A DNA stretch of 64,000 bases from Ignelater luminosus (Eukaryota > Arthropoda > Insecta > Coleoptera > Elateridae). Where the stretch lies: the NCBI GenBank assembly GCA_011009095.1, contig VTPC01090589.1, positions 636,206-700,205 on the forward strand. Reading direction: 5' to 3'. The stretch's first letter is position 1, and every line of letters begins with the position of its first letter. Of the stretch, positions 1 to 13,172 are shown one piece after another. Under the pieces are notes generated by a model. It had not been told where the DNA came from. It saw only the letters and a list, made by a program, of their open reading frames with translations, and made no database searches. The position numbers and the translations under genes were made by a program.

Positions 1-1129
1 AAAAAAAGTTTTTACGTTTATCATTTAGTTTTGATCAATGAAGACTAAAACAAGTTATATTGTTTCGCATAGTCTCTTCCCAAAACTGACTAAAACCTAC
101 CAAAGGATAGTTATAACATTGACAAGAGTTTCCCTAAACTGTCTATACTTGATTCAGAAACGATTACATGATTTCTTTGGTCTGGAGAATGGATAAGCTA
201 ATATAGAAAATATTTTGTGTACTATTGACAGGGTACCAGATCTATCTTGATGGTTTTATAAGTAAGCAAGATTTTAGGAATGAAACACCACTTTTAAACG
301 ACAAGATGGGTGAAGTTCTGAGTCCACATAAAATAGAAAAATATCCACGTCCGACGCTCGTTACAGCTGTTAAAAGCTAGTTACCTACACAAACTCTTAT
401 TAGATTTTGGAAGCCAAAGAGACCAAATCTGTTTTAGAGCTTAGTTTTCTAATACAAATCGATAAGTGTTCTCAATCTTTTTGGCTACGCGATCTTCTAC
501 AATTTCCCGACCGAAAAAATAAATCTGATGCAGTCTGAACTAGTCCGATAACACTTTTGGCAGAACTTGAAGATAGACCACTCCAATCAAAACAATCCTG
601 ATATAGGTTCAAAACTCATGACACTGTTAAGAACAAGCCCCTAACACAAACTCTAGGCTAAGTTGTGCAATGGATTGATTTAAAAACATGGTTGACAGAG
701 TTGGAAAACATTGTCCTGATGATTTCTTATAGTAGCCGATTCTGATTCTTCAAAGTTATCTTTCATACAAAGCCAAATGACAGCGTGGCTGTAAATTGCT
801 TTATAATTTTTGAGGCATTGAAAAAAATCAGTTTTTTGAGTGCAGTTTATACTATTTAACAATCAGTCTTCAGGATTACAAAATGTAACAGATGCTCTCT
901 GCTTCTATTTTTGTGCCAAAAACAGTTTTACTATCTTAAACTATTCTTCATTTATAATAATACACTGATAGACACTCTCATCATTTTCCCACCTAACTCT
1001 GAACATGCTCTGGTAAGTTTAATATTTATATTTTTTGGACCTATATTTATTAAACCTTTTTGTTTGTTCTAAGCTGTAGGTTCCATTCTTCTTGACAGAC
1101 ATTTAATAACACTATAAAAATCTATATAT
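1..1129. other. Intergenic DNA, no gene recognised
   Basis: The stretch is AT-rich with frequent stops on both strands. The longest open stretch (minus strand, about 680-862) has no recognisable protein features and looks like chance. I see no RNA gene, domain or clear repeat here. Confidence 0.6.
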
Positions 1130-1650
1130 GTAAATCTGAGCAACCCATATACCACAGGACGTCCATTTGTCGTTCAAAATTAATCCGGACGTAAATTGGA
1201 CATCCGGTTTTAGTCTATACTTCTTCCGAATACTTTTGAACATAAAGTGTTACATCCACTGTATGTCTGTCTTCGGACGTCCATCGGATGACCGTTTACG
1301 GACTGGACATCTAGTCTTGATCCGTACTTTGTCTAAATATCTTGGGGCGTAAGTTGTACATCCACTGGATGTTGAACAAATCTCGTACATAATATCAAGA
1401 AATATTACCAAAAAACATCTAAATTATGTTCAAGAATCGTTTAAATTATGTCCAAGAGTCGTTCAGATTTTGTCCAAAAGACGTATAAATGATGTCCAAA
1501 TGTCATTCAGATCTTATTTAAAAAACGTCCAAATTATGTCAAAAGATTGTCCATAGAATGTACAAATTAAATGCAAATTACGTCCAGTAGCGAACTTACG
1601 TCAGCCCAGAATTGGACATCCAATCGATGTCTGCCCGCCGAAATTTGTAG
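1130..1650. repeat. GTCCA-rich repeat block with a 22-bp tandem array
   Basis: From about 1398 to 1593 the sequence repeats with an exact 22-bp period. Units start near 1398, 1420, 1442, 1464, 1486, 1508, 1530 and 1552. The consensus is roughly aaattatgtccaaaagtcgt, and units diverge but keep their length. On both sides (1150-1380 and 1600-1640) the related words acgtccat and tggacatcc occur several times in both orientations. The block is therefore a diverged minisatellite, perhaps the inside of a decayed DNA transposon. The weak open frame at 1167-1352 lies inside it and is not considered a gene. Confidence 0.75.
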
Positions 1651-1670
1651 GAACTTTACAATTTTGCAAA

Positions 1671-1945
1671 TTCTAGATGTATTTTTTGTACAATCGGTGT
1701 AGTGCTATGAGCTACTTAAAACTTCTTTTAAACTCCGAGTGACATGAGGGAATTCGTGCTTTATAACTAATAGCCCGTTTGTTATTGTGTCTTCGAGTAT
1801 TTAGAGTAGATTTCCAGCGTTTTTCCCAGAATCTCCAGCGGTTTTACTATACTTTCCAGGAATTTAACATTTGCAACTTCACAAGTTTCTAAATTCAAAA
1901 CATACTTTTTGTACAATCAGCGTAGTGCTACGAATTATCTAAAGC
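1671..1945. repeat. Short diverged direct repeat
   Basis: A segment of about 30 bp at 1681-1710 (core tttttgtacaatcggtgt) recurs at about 1905-1933 with a few substitutions, 224 bp downstream in the same orientation. The flanks share looser similarity (ttcta before, acttaaa/atctaaa after). This is probably part of the same repeat-derived region as the 22-bp array. Confidence 0.55.
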
Positions 1946-1950
1946 AGGAC

Positions 1951-4900
1951 CAGCACAAGAATGTCCAAATGTGACAACTAGACGTTGCACAGTGGCAAAT
2001 GTGATAACTTAACTTAAACTGACATTTGCTTACCACATTAAGGCGCCTTAAGAAATTCTGTCATAGGCGCCAAATACCCTAGCACTGGCCCTGGCAGAGG
2101 CTTAAAGAAGATACACCGAATTATAAACTAGACTGCCTATTCAAAAAAGATGAGAATCGTGTTGCTGTTAGGTTACCACTGATTTTAAATTGATAATGAA
2201 GGAATTAAATCGAAAACAAGAAATACGAACAGAAACAATATGAAGAGAAAGTCAAAAATCATCCCTGCGATCTTGCAATCTAAATGTCGTACTATATTGT
2301 ATTTCTGAACCGCATCTTGAAATCTTTAATAGTAGCAAAACAATAAACGAGATAGTTTCTGTTTTTCTTTTGTATATATGATTTTGTTTTCTAAACAATG
2401 TTCTGATTTTAGTTTAAAATCTATAAGTGATATAAGTCTAATTATTGAAAAATTCTTAAGTCTCATTTTTATACCTTTAATAGTTTCCGAATAATTGATA
2501 AACAAGACACTCTGTATAGTAAATCAGACTAGTCTCACTTTGTGAAGGTTTTAAAGATTTAAAAGTTTAATCAATTCAATTGTGTTTTTATAAAACGTCT
2601 TCAAACGTCTAGACCTCTAGATGATAATATTCTTAAATATTGTAAATGCCTGCAGTTGAGATTTAGAAAACAAATCACGCACAAAAAATATTCAAACAGT
2701 AGATGTGAGGAAAAGTTGCAATACATCTTCTGCGAAATGGTTATTTACCTACATTGCAAAAGAATTTTAATAATTATAAGAATTCTGATGCTACCAGGTT
2801 GATTCTTTATATACAGGGTGTGGTGTAATAGAAGGGCACGTTCCTGCATAGCAGTATGAACACAAACTGAATTTCGTTACAGCTTAATCGGAAATATGGA
2901 AATGATATTTTTAAAGACACTAGATTAGTGTTTAAAAAACAAAAAAGACTACTGAAATGATTGATGAAGAAGAAATAATAACTGTCTAAATGTCAACTAT
3001 TAAAGGTGCGTAATAGATGTCCTGGAAGGATATTTATCGCAAATCACATCAGTAACTATCGTTTCGCTTTTAATATAATTTTCCCATTGTAGAAAAAGAA
3101 GTTTTTATCAAATGGGCTTATCGGATTTCCAGAGAATTCCTTTTTTCCGTAAAATGTAACCTTTATATTCCGTAATTTTTCACTTTTTTATGAAAGCCAC
3201 GCTGCTATTGCAACAACTTTGTGAATAAATGTGAATAAAAACATGGACTGGAAATATGAATTATTAATTTATATATCTATACTGAAAAAACAAAAGCTAA
3301 ACAGTTGCCTTAAGATATTTATGCAATACTGGAATACCTATAACACCGCTCTTGCTTAGTGATATTTGAATTAGTTCCAGTACGTGTCCTCCATAACTAA
3401 TAAGTAGACGTATTCAGAAAGCGAATCCTGGTAGGAAGCATATAATACAGACGAGTTTCTCTGACAAAGTCGGTAATCAAAATTTCTATAGAGAGATAAA
3501 TTTTAAAATTAATATTTGGATAAACGATTCATAAAACTTCATATAAAATTAAAACTTTTATCAACCTCCTGTATATTTATTTATTTCATTTTGTAGCTTT
3601 AACAATGTACTCTCACTATTTATTAAACGTTTCGAAACTTTCCCATGGCTTTGTAATAAATATTTTATATTAAATTAATAATAAATAGTGTTTCGTTATG
3701 TTGCAGACAATTAGTTTTTGTAGCAAAGAGAATTTATTCAGTTTCAAAACCGATTGTTTCAAAGACCCCGTTATGTTAAAACACCCTAATTTGAAAACTT
3801 TAAAAACTTATACAACCGTGAGCTGCTTGGAAAAATAAACGAAGTTACAACGAAGTGCATTTCCTAACATTTTAGCTTGTGACGTCATAAGACTATTTAT
3901 CATATCATTAGGTTTTTCTGTGTTTTAAACAAAACATACATGTGGTATGTGCACTTGTTCTCACACATTAGTTAGTGTTCGTATAAAAAGCCAAAACAAA
4001 TGATCAATTTGTACATTTTATTTTAGTAGACTATTGACTATGCTTACTATAATAATGTGTGCAGAAATGCTGTGACATGCGTTTTAGAAAATTATAAGAG
4101 GTCAGCCTAGCAGGGCTTTTATCTTCTGCGTTGGGGAAGATAAAAAATAAATTTCCAGTGAGAAGATCTCTAACAAGAACCAAAACATCTGCATGGGATT
4201 AAAGCTACCCTAGTAAAGCGTAAAGCTTTATATAAGTTAAACAGAGAAACCTATCTCCTTTTTGATACGTGTCTTTCTATTTTAAAACTGATCTATTCTT
4301 CTGACATACAATTACGGCATCCGTCATCTCTTGATTCTTATTGTGAGGATGTCCTCGAAATAATGTTATTTTAACATCGAAAATAATAAAGTGTCACTTT
4401 TTGCAATCGGGCAAGATATCCAAATGTTTTCCAAGTATCTTTTCTAGCTGGCCAATATTTTTCGTGTTGAATGAAGCAATGCTAGTCATTGAACTCTGCA
4501 AATAAATCCTCCATAAGCCTTTTATAGAATTTAGACCGGAACTTTTTGTCACGATTTTTCCCTAAACGCATTTATTTGTATTTAAATAAACCATAGATAG
4601 TTCTTGACAGATTTAGAAGTTTCTACCAGAGTTACACGTATAATTTCTTCTATGACTGTTTGAAAATTTGAAGATTAGGAAATATGATAAAAACATCAAT
4701 CCAAGTAAATTAACCTTTTGCTAGAAGTTTCCAACACGTTAATAGAAAAAATTTATTTTTCCTTTTTTTTCCAAAAAGTTATTTATTGCTATTGTTTCTT
4801 GAGTGTTGTTTTTCACGGCATATCTGATTATTGCATGGGATGTTATTAAAAGTAGCAGTAGTTTGAAATCTGCATATAATTATATCTAAATGATTAATCG

Positions 4901-7900
4901 AATTATTTACATTAAATGACCTAAATAAGTCTTGGTAAAACAACGACAATAATCCTAATAAAGAGAAACAAATGATGTTTAATGTTTTAAGTTTTCTTAT
5001 TGTTAAACAAGATCTCCAGTAAAATCATAGCACCTTGAAAGTGTATACAGCCGTAAACATCCGTTTAGCATGATGAATTGCGACAGGACAACGAATGAAC
5101 GAAATATGTCACGAGAACATCCGCCTAGTAATACAGGGTGTCCGCTTAATATAAAAAACTGTTTATTCAATAATTACTGATTTTGTTACAAATTGCCACA
5201 AACACACTTGACTGAGCTATTTTCTTATTGAGAAACCTTTTTACATATCACCTTTCCAATGCCAGAAGATTGTGATTTTCCCATTCATTTTTGCTGGTCA
5301 TCCTTTTTAGTTCCACGGTTGCTTGGAAATTCAAGAGCTGAATGTCAGTATCATCATTACAACACTATTTCAAAAACAACAATCTAAATTGGGCAAAAAT
5401 GTAAAATAATACTTTTTGAGCTGAAACGTAACATTGTTTGATAGATAAATACTATGCTAGTAACTCTGGATTCATTGATATACGTGTAGTACACGTCCCC
5501 AAAAAAATTGATTTTGAAAGCCGGTTATGCAACCTTAAATCTGATCTGTCACCTCTTCATCTGCATATAGAAGATGATTTTTATCAAAATGACTAATTGA
5601 TTATGTATATTTTAAATTTCGAGGCAGGTTGTCATTGTAATGAAATAATTAATAACCTAAACAACACACAAATCACGTTAAATTAATAAGAGAAAATTAA
5701 CTTTCTAACCTAGCTGTCATTCAAGAAATCTTCCGGACGATTTAATATAATTATTTATAAAAATATAAAAACATTCTCGACTAAACTTATACTTGTAAGA
5801 AACCTCTGATAATTTATTGTTTTTGCTTTTCAAGCCTCTTTTGTTTTAATTGATCTGATTAAAATGTAAATGTATCAATTTCCAAATGTAAAACATACAA
5901 GTTTTAAATTAAAAATCATTCGTGAATTCCTGATTATTCCTAATAAATATCAATAATGAACAAAAATCAAAAAGTTTCTTTGTTAACTGCAGAATAATTA
6001 ACGTTCCATTAATACGTTGGCATTTTTGAAAGCTACGGTGTAACTGCTAAAAGAATACTAATTTGGCAAAATATAAATTTTACTTTTCTTAATGTGATTT
6101 CAAATTTAAATCACAAATTACCCGTATTAGTTTTACACAATAAATATACAAGAAAGTAAAAATTCTAAAATCTAAACATTTCTTACATTAAGAATTTATA
6201 AATGTGCCCAGTCGCGAACTAAATGACAAGGTCGCCTACACTGAACAAGCAAACCGGTTGTCAAAACCAAAAGTATTTTAATAGTGTTTATTTGAAGAAT
6301 ACTTAAATTTTACTTTAATTTAAATTTTTTACTGCATTTGTCACTTTCCCTAAAAATACCATGCTGGGTATACTAACCTTTATTAAAAAAACTACAATAA
6401 TAAGATCGTCCATTTATAAAATATACAAAATTCATCAAAATTATACATTTTGGTTTGAAATATTTATAACATGAAAATCAAGTATTAATTCAAATTTTTT
6501 GTGTTTTTTTATTTAAATTTATTTAGATACCCCAGCTTAGATCTTTAGCGATAAAATCCCATGAATTCGCAATCATTTTATGTGATTTCGAATTTAACCT
6601 AACGTTAAGTTAATTAAAACTAAAATAATTATTTTTCGGTAATATGAAAAATAACATTTTTAGTCCTTCTCGCCTACACGCCACTGAACTGATTACAGCC
6701 ATTGTGTGCATAGAAACACATAGAAGAAATCTTGTAGTTTACATAAACACAAAATAGTGGGATGGTAACAGGCTGCGTACAATCATTACCCACTGCAATA
6801 TGGAATTTTTGTTAAGATTTTATTTTTTTATTTTATAAATAATAGAATAGATTGATGCAAATGTCGATTACATAAAGTTTTAAAATTTAAGAAAATCGTG
6901 GATGGAAAAAACTAAGATAATCAGAATTATACAAAAGTATATATAGGGTGTTTCTGAAACAAGGTCTTTTAGTTGGGCAGGAAATTTTATATTTCTTTGA
7001 TTTATTAAAAAGCAACACGAGCTATTGGGATGCAGTTTCTTTTACGGTTATTCATAGTGTAGAAAATCTACTTTTGTACTAATTCTATTATTGATTTCTT
7101 CACAACTCTATACTTTGAAAAGTTTTTTAAGTCATTGCAGGAGCGATTGATTTTATTGTACTGTGACAGCTTCTTATAATTACAGCACACGAGTTATCTA
7201 CAGCACCTTGAGCAAACTAGTTTTTAACTAAGGTGCCGATGCACGAAGAAGCTAATTAGACAATCAAAACTGACGTATTACCCTATTTACTACATGAAAG
7301 AGCTACCATAGACACCAAATACCAAGGAATGGTCAAAAAGAAGAAATTGTAATTTTTTATAATAGTTAAGCAGTAAAGATCCACATGTTTACAAAGGAGG
7401 CATGCACATAGTAAAACGTTACGGAGTTCCGAAGAACATTTCTTTCTAATTGTCCAAATGGAGCTGTTATGGCCTCTCGAAGTTATGAAAAACTGAATTT
7501 TTTTTAATTCTAAGAATTACTGTATTGGCCACGGTGTGATTTCTAGTCAACGCAATGCTTGTGGTAAGTTGTCTCATTTGCACACTTTTAGGCCGGTCCT
7601 GTATCCTAGAGAAGTTAACCCAAGATAAGAAAGATTCTAAGAATGATCGATTAACAGGTTCTCAAAAAGCTTCATCGTTAGAATCTTGACATTTTAAAAT
7701 TTAAGTAAAAGTTTGAAAGAGTAATTTTGTTTGCAAACTTGAGGCGCACAATCACACATTGTGTCGTTAAAAAGAATTTTTTCTATCATCATAGAACTTT
7801 AGCAAGGGGTTTTAGTGCTATAATAGCGTCTCACAGTGTGGAACGCTAAAACAAAACCACTAACTTCCGTGCATTACTGTACCCAAACACCTTTGGAATG

Positions 7901-10900
7901 TTTTCAGAGAGATATAAATCTGGCAACTTCGCATTTCAAAAATCGAACAATAAATGGCCAATATGTGATAACTCAGAATGGTCACCAAAACCTTTGAGAA
8001 TGTCTATTTTTTATTAAAATAAATATTGCACTTATGAATTAATTACGAAATAAAATCAGTACTATGTAGGACCTCTAAAACAGGCCAATAGTCGATTTTT
8101 ACAATTTTTTTGAATCATTGTTTTCTATGAGTATGGTTTCTTTCCGAAAATTGAATATTTTCTAAAACTCTGATCACCATAACTATTTTGGTCGACATTT
8201 TGGGCTACTATATCTTGATTAGCATTTAAGCTATCACATTTTTTTCAAATACTATTTTTACAATTTCTTGATTAACCAATACTTGATTAGTCTCAATAAA
8301 GAAAAACCTAAAAGTTCTAAAAATTGAAACTTTTGAAGTCTTAAAAATTTCAGAGATTAGGAATTTTGGAAGATTCTGGTAACTATTTTAAGCGATTATA
8401 TAGCCTTTACGTATTGACGGACTTTGAAGATTTATCTGCATTCTGGTGTATCTTTTGTTAATAGATCTTTAGATTTTAAGTTTTGTAAAAGTTCTGCGTT
8501 GGCTTAGAATATTGAGCATATTTTAAAGATGATGACGAAAATGATGAAAAGACTAAACTAACTAATTGTATTCAAAATTCATCTGTGATCTATATAAATC
8601 ATTTGTATTGTAGTGTTTTAGAACAGGCCCTGTTCTTAGAATCAAACTCTTGTAAAAGTCTATTAGGAATAACTATAAAATTCTTGTGGATAGCTCATAG
8701 AAAACCATCATATTCCTACTGGTACATCAAAAGAGCTTCATGACAATGAAAAATGGAAATGTTGCTTTGAATGTGAATAGATTTTGAAACGTTTGCTAAT
8801 AAGGAAAATAATTTGGACAATTTTAGCAGTTAAGGCAATTCTCAATAATCTCTAGACTGCAGTCTCAAATGCATCTGTTTCAATTCTTATTGGACAGCAG
8901 TTTTTTTACTAATAATAAGTGTCTTTGTCTGACTGAATAACAGACCGAAGAGTTCAAGACACTTATCAGACTTAATTGATATATAACTTTAATCTTTAAT
9001 TAATTCTTGCGACTAGAGCATCTTTGAGAAAAAGGGTATGCAACTCTTTAGAAGTTTTATTTAACTTCTATTTAAAGCGGCGAAGCTTCAATTTTAATAT
9101 CCCTATAGTTGTCTTTATTTAGACAATGTGATATCCAGGTTTAAATTTTAAATTTCGCGCGTTAGAAAAAAAATAGGTTACCATCACTGCATCCTAGAAA
9201 TGTTTGGAAAGAGTGGGAGGGTGTTGGGGAAGAAACACGCCCTCGCTTGAGTGGTGGCTACCAAAGGGGTGAGATCGACCGGGAGACTGCAAAATGACTT
9301 TCCTGTTGATGTAAAATACATTTTTGATTGTTATTGAAAAATAACATTTAAGGGTGAAGTGAACTCAATTATCTATTTTTAGTTTTATTTTATATTTGTG
9401 ATTATGCTGAGGTAGACGAGATTTAAACAGATATTAAAAATTACTTGTAAGAAACCACGTGGCTTTCTTTGTGTTTATGTAACAATCATGCATCTCATGT
9501 AAGGACTTTTAATGTTTATTCAACTGTTTTATGTGTTATAAATGCAGGCATTTTGAATGCTTTTAATATCATATTTCACTAAAGATATTTTTCTGTGTTA
9601 CAATAATTGTGAAACGAAATTAAGAAAGCTTTTGTATTGTATGCATTTATCTTGTGATCACAGATAAAGTTGAAAGAATAATGGAATTTAGTTTGGTTCA
9701 GATGTTTTAAATATTACAAAACAACATACAAGACGATTAGATTTATTTTCATACACTAGCATTTGTTAACATGGATGTTCTGATGCTCAACTGTGATGTG
9801 GGCACCCGTAAATATTATGAAATGCACATGAATTTAGTGGTCGATGGCTCTCTTTATTAAAGTGTGAACTGCCTTGGTGTTATCTTAACATTTTCATCCG
9901 TGGTGGCAGTCTACATTCTCCATTGTTTTGTATTTATTTGTTATAAATGTTTTCTCTTGCAGCATTCTCCACCATTGGGCAGCAGTTATTATTATGTACT
10001 ATTTGTGGCACGAAGCACTATCTTAATAGTTCCGTGCTTTTGTTTATATATTTATTGCGGGGAATGATAGACTGTTCACAATTTTTGGCTACGGCCGGAG
10101 GCTAAGGAGCTATTTTAATAGAGTACGGTCTCTTCCCTTTGTCTTTGCTAACATACTCTTCAGTTCTGTTTGATGATGAGTGCTATAAGTACATATCCGA
10201 GTAATGGAGAGAGCAGGACTAGTTTAATTTATGTTGCAACCAGTGAATTTGTAATGTGCATTATGTTGTGTGTTCCGAACATTCATTTTATCATTTATTT
10301 ATCTCCGAATTTCACCAAGTTCTTATGAAATGAACTTATGCCAACTTATCGCTTATTATGTGTTTTGTCTTATTTATAATTATTTTTTTGCTAAGTATTA
10401 TTGGTTATGTTGGTACCATATTATTGCTTGCTTTTATGTGACATTTAATTATTTTATTGAATATTGCTGTGTCTTGTTGGTTTCAAGTTGGAACCGTTTA
10501 TTTATATATTTGCGCATTAAAATTTGTATTGTTTGTTTTAAAAGAATCTTCGGAGGTTTCTTGCTGGTTCTTCCTCCGAACTGACACCTGAACCAGTGTC
10601 AAGGTTTATTAGGCCTTCACAACAAGAATTTAGCATTCAATATACAACGTTCTATTTTAACCATAATCTGTGTTTTATTTGATTTCCTGCCTTCCCCACT
10701 ATCGTTAGTAACCAGTGTATCTAGTTTTAGGGAATTTTAGAAACACAACGTAGGGTAGGTAAATTGGTTTGACGATCACGATTGGCCACATTGATTCTGG
10801 GGTTTGCTTTCTGTTAGATTTGGGAGGGAAATTTAAATATTTGTCAGGACCTGGGGCTTGGGATACTACAACAACGTAGCTATTTTTCCTAAATAAGAAA

Positions 10901-11341
10901 AATTCAATGACAGTGATAAATGAAACTGTAAAAATGATCCCATGCACACACCCTTAATTTATCAGTGCATGGTGTCAAAGCCATGTAGTACTTGTAAAGT
11001 AGCTTACTGGTGTAGATTGTAACGTAGTCGATGTGCGTGAACATTCGATGCCGTTGCGTTTGCGTGAACAACAACAAAAATATTCTGTGAGGTTACTGTC
11101 AATTTTAAACGTAAATTTGTGGTTTTTATTACTTAAATTGTGATGAAGAAATAGGTATCAGCAAAATTCAGTATGAAATGGTATTTTCTTATGAGTAACT
11201 GTTATTCATGTGAATGCAGTAAAAGGTAAGAACATATTGTTCGTTCTTTCTTGTATTAAAAGAATGTAGTCACAATAATATCAATTAAAGAAAATTGTTT
11301 CAGACAATGTAATAATTGTTTTTTAAACAAATTAGTGATAT
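1951..11341. other. Long intergenic region upstream of the PH/PDZ gene
   Basis: No protein-coding gene is supported. The sequence is AT-rich, with tatacagggtgt-like words at about 2811, 5132 and 6942 that resemble ends of small insect DNA transposons, but I could not pair them into elements. A small GC-richer patch lies at about 9205-9290. From about 9,860 to 10,580 the plus strand is T-rich and gives hydrophobic open frames (up to 104 codons at 10270-10584) that look compositional. A possible 5'UTR splice for the downstream gene is a donor (gtaaga) near 11226 and an acceptor (tttcag) ending at 11304. Confidence 0.5.
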
Positions 11342-13172
11342 ATGGCTGAGCCAAGCACTCGTAATTTTGGAGATTCTCTGTTTCGAGAAATTCACAAAAA
11401 TAGCTGGCTAACTAGAGTGCCACCTAAAGAATCGAAAAAGGTAAGTAGTTAAACACAGTAAAAGAAATATTTCCAGAGTCGTTTTCTTCATTTATTATTT
11501 TATAGAAAAGAGAAAGGGTATGGACTGTATTTTGTATACATGATGAAGCGGAAGCATATTTGGAAACTTACTCTAACAATAAAGCAGCTATATTACACAA
11601 ACCAGATAGATTTATAGCTTTAAATGATACAAAAAATATATCTCCAACAATATGTGCTCACGAACAAGAGTTCGAATTTGTGATAAATTTAAAAAACGAA
11701 GCAGTAAGACTGGCAGCACCAACTTGGGAACTGATGTTAGATTGGGTCGAAAGCCTCCGAGGAAAGTTATACGAATTAAGAATATTAAATCCTAAAGAGA
11801 ATCTATATAGTAAATTGCCTGAGCCACGGAGTGCACCTTTACTTCCTACTCGAGACCCTACATCTCCATTACCACCACCGCCACCAGTTCCATTAGCTTT
11901 ACCCCCTGGGGTCGAGCCCTTGGCAACTACCGAATCACGTAGTATAGCTTCGACATCATCTGTTGATCATTCCGAATCTTCTTCAACTAGTGCAAGGTAT
12001 GTAAATGATTGTAATTTATTCTGCAAATGATATTATTTTGTATTATATTTTTAGGGTACACACTACCTTGCAAAGAGGTATTTCTCTTCCTGAGAGAACA
12101 GGAACTGTTGGAACCTGTTCCAGTGAAGGTGTTACTGTTGTAACAGTGAATAGTTGCCCAAGAGAAGTATTTAACTTTGATCTTAGTGATATTGATAATT
12201 CCCTCCCAAATACAAATACTAGTTCGTCAGATACGCAAAATGCTCATTACGACCAAGTCTTTCAATTGCATCAATCTCCTGGTTTGTCTTGAATTTCTTG
12301 GTTAAACGAAGATGTTAATACATTGTATTACAGGACCTTCTAGCAGACAGATTAGAATTCAAAGATCTAATAGTTCACCGAGAAGATTACAACCACCACC
12401 ACAACCATGTAGAACTTTAAGAGAACAGCAAGTATTAGAACTGCAAAAAGAAATTAAACATCCTGCTGGAGTAAGGTTACAAATAAGAAAAAAAGACTGT
12501 ATTAGTTCAATTGCTTTAGGTGATGCCCTTGGAGGTGTTTGGTATGTTTTTGTTGTTTTTTTTATTTAGTATATTTTTATCACACTTGCTTATTAGGGTG
12601 TGTGGTTGGAAACAGAAGGAACATCCAATGTTATATAATTTTCTTCACATAGGAGATAAATTAGTCAGTATAGAAGGCCTCGAGGTTCATAGTGCTAGTG
12701 ATGCCTATAAAATTTTACGATCGGCAAATTGTGGCCTTTATGTAAGTAGGTTTTTTTTGTTAAGTTAGCTTTTGTTTAATATTATTATTGTCGACAGGTA
12801 AATATGATTATAAAAAGAGTTCCATATGGTCAAGTTTATGTGATACGGAGAGATATAGAAGGACAACCGCTAGGTATAATTCAAGAAGGTAATACTGCAG
12901 TTATACAAACTGTACAACCAGGAAGTTTAGCTGCGAGGCATGGATTACCTGCTAAAGCGCCAACCTGTGATGGCCTTTCGTTTACCAACTGGGTTTTAAC
13001 AGAAATTAACGGTCGTCCATTAAATTTGTTTTTCAAGGAAAATCAAATTAAAGATCGACTCAATTCAGTTGGTCGTGATATTTCAATTTTGGTGCAACCT
13101 TTAGATCTTATAAAACAACTCAAGAAACAACTCAAGTCAATTAGGAATTATAAGGATTATATTTTGCAATAA
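11342..13172 (+). CDS. PH-like and double PDZ-domain adaptor protein (six coding exons)
   Basis: The coding exons are 11342-11440, 11506-11996, 12055-12281, 12334-12541, 12597-12741 and 12798-13172. All have GT..AG borders and phases agree, giving 514 residues. The ATG at 11342 starts MAEPSTRNFGDS and is the first in frame. Residues about 12-135 look like a PH or PTB-type fold, ending in the helix PTWELMLDWVESLRGKLYEL with the hallmark tryptophan. A linker follows with a polyproline run (about 150-170) and a Ser/Thr-rich stretch. Residues about 318-398 form a first PDZ-like domain (FLHIGDKLVSIEGLEVHSA) and about 398-490 a second (GSLAARHGLP, VLTEINGRPL). The C terminus is basic (KKQLKSIRNYKDYILQ). 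Such architecture implies a cytoplasmic or cortical scaffold binding membrane phosphoinositides and C-terminal peptides; that is inference. I do not recognise the named orthologue. Confidence 0.85.

Noticed and set aside
10270..10584. 104-codon hydrophobic open frame
   Set aside because: Rich in F, Y, I, C and L from T-rich DNA, with no domain, splice context or codon pattern of a gene.
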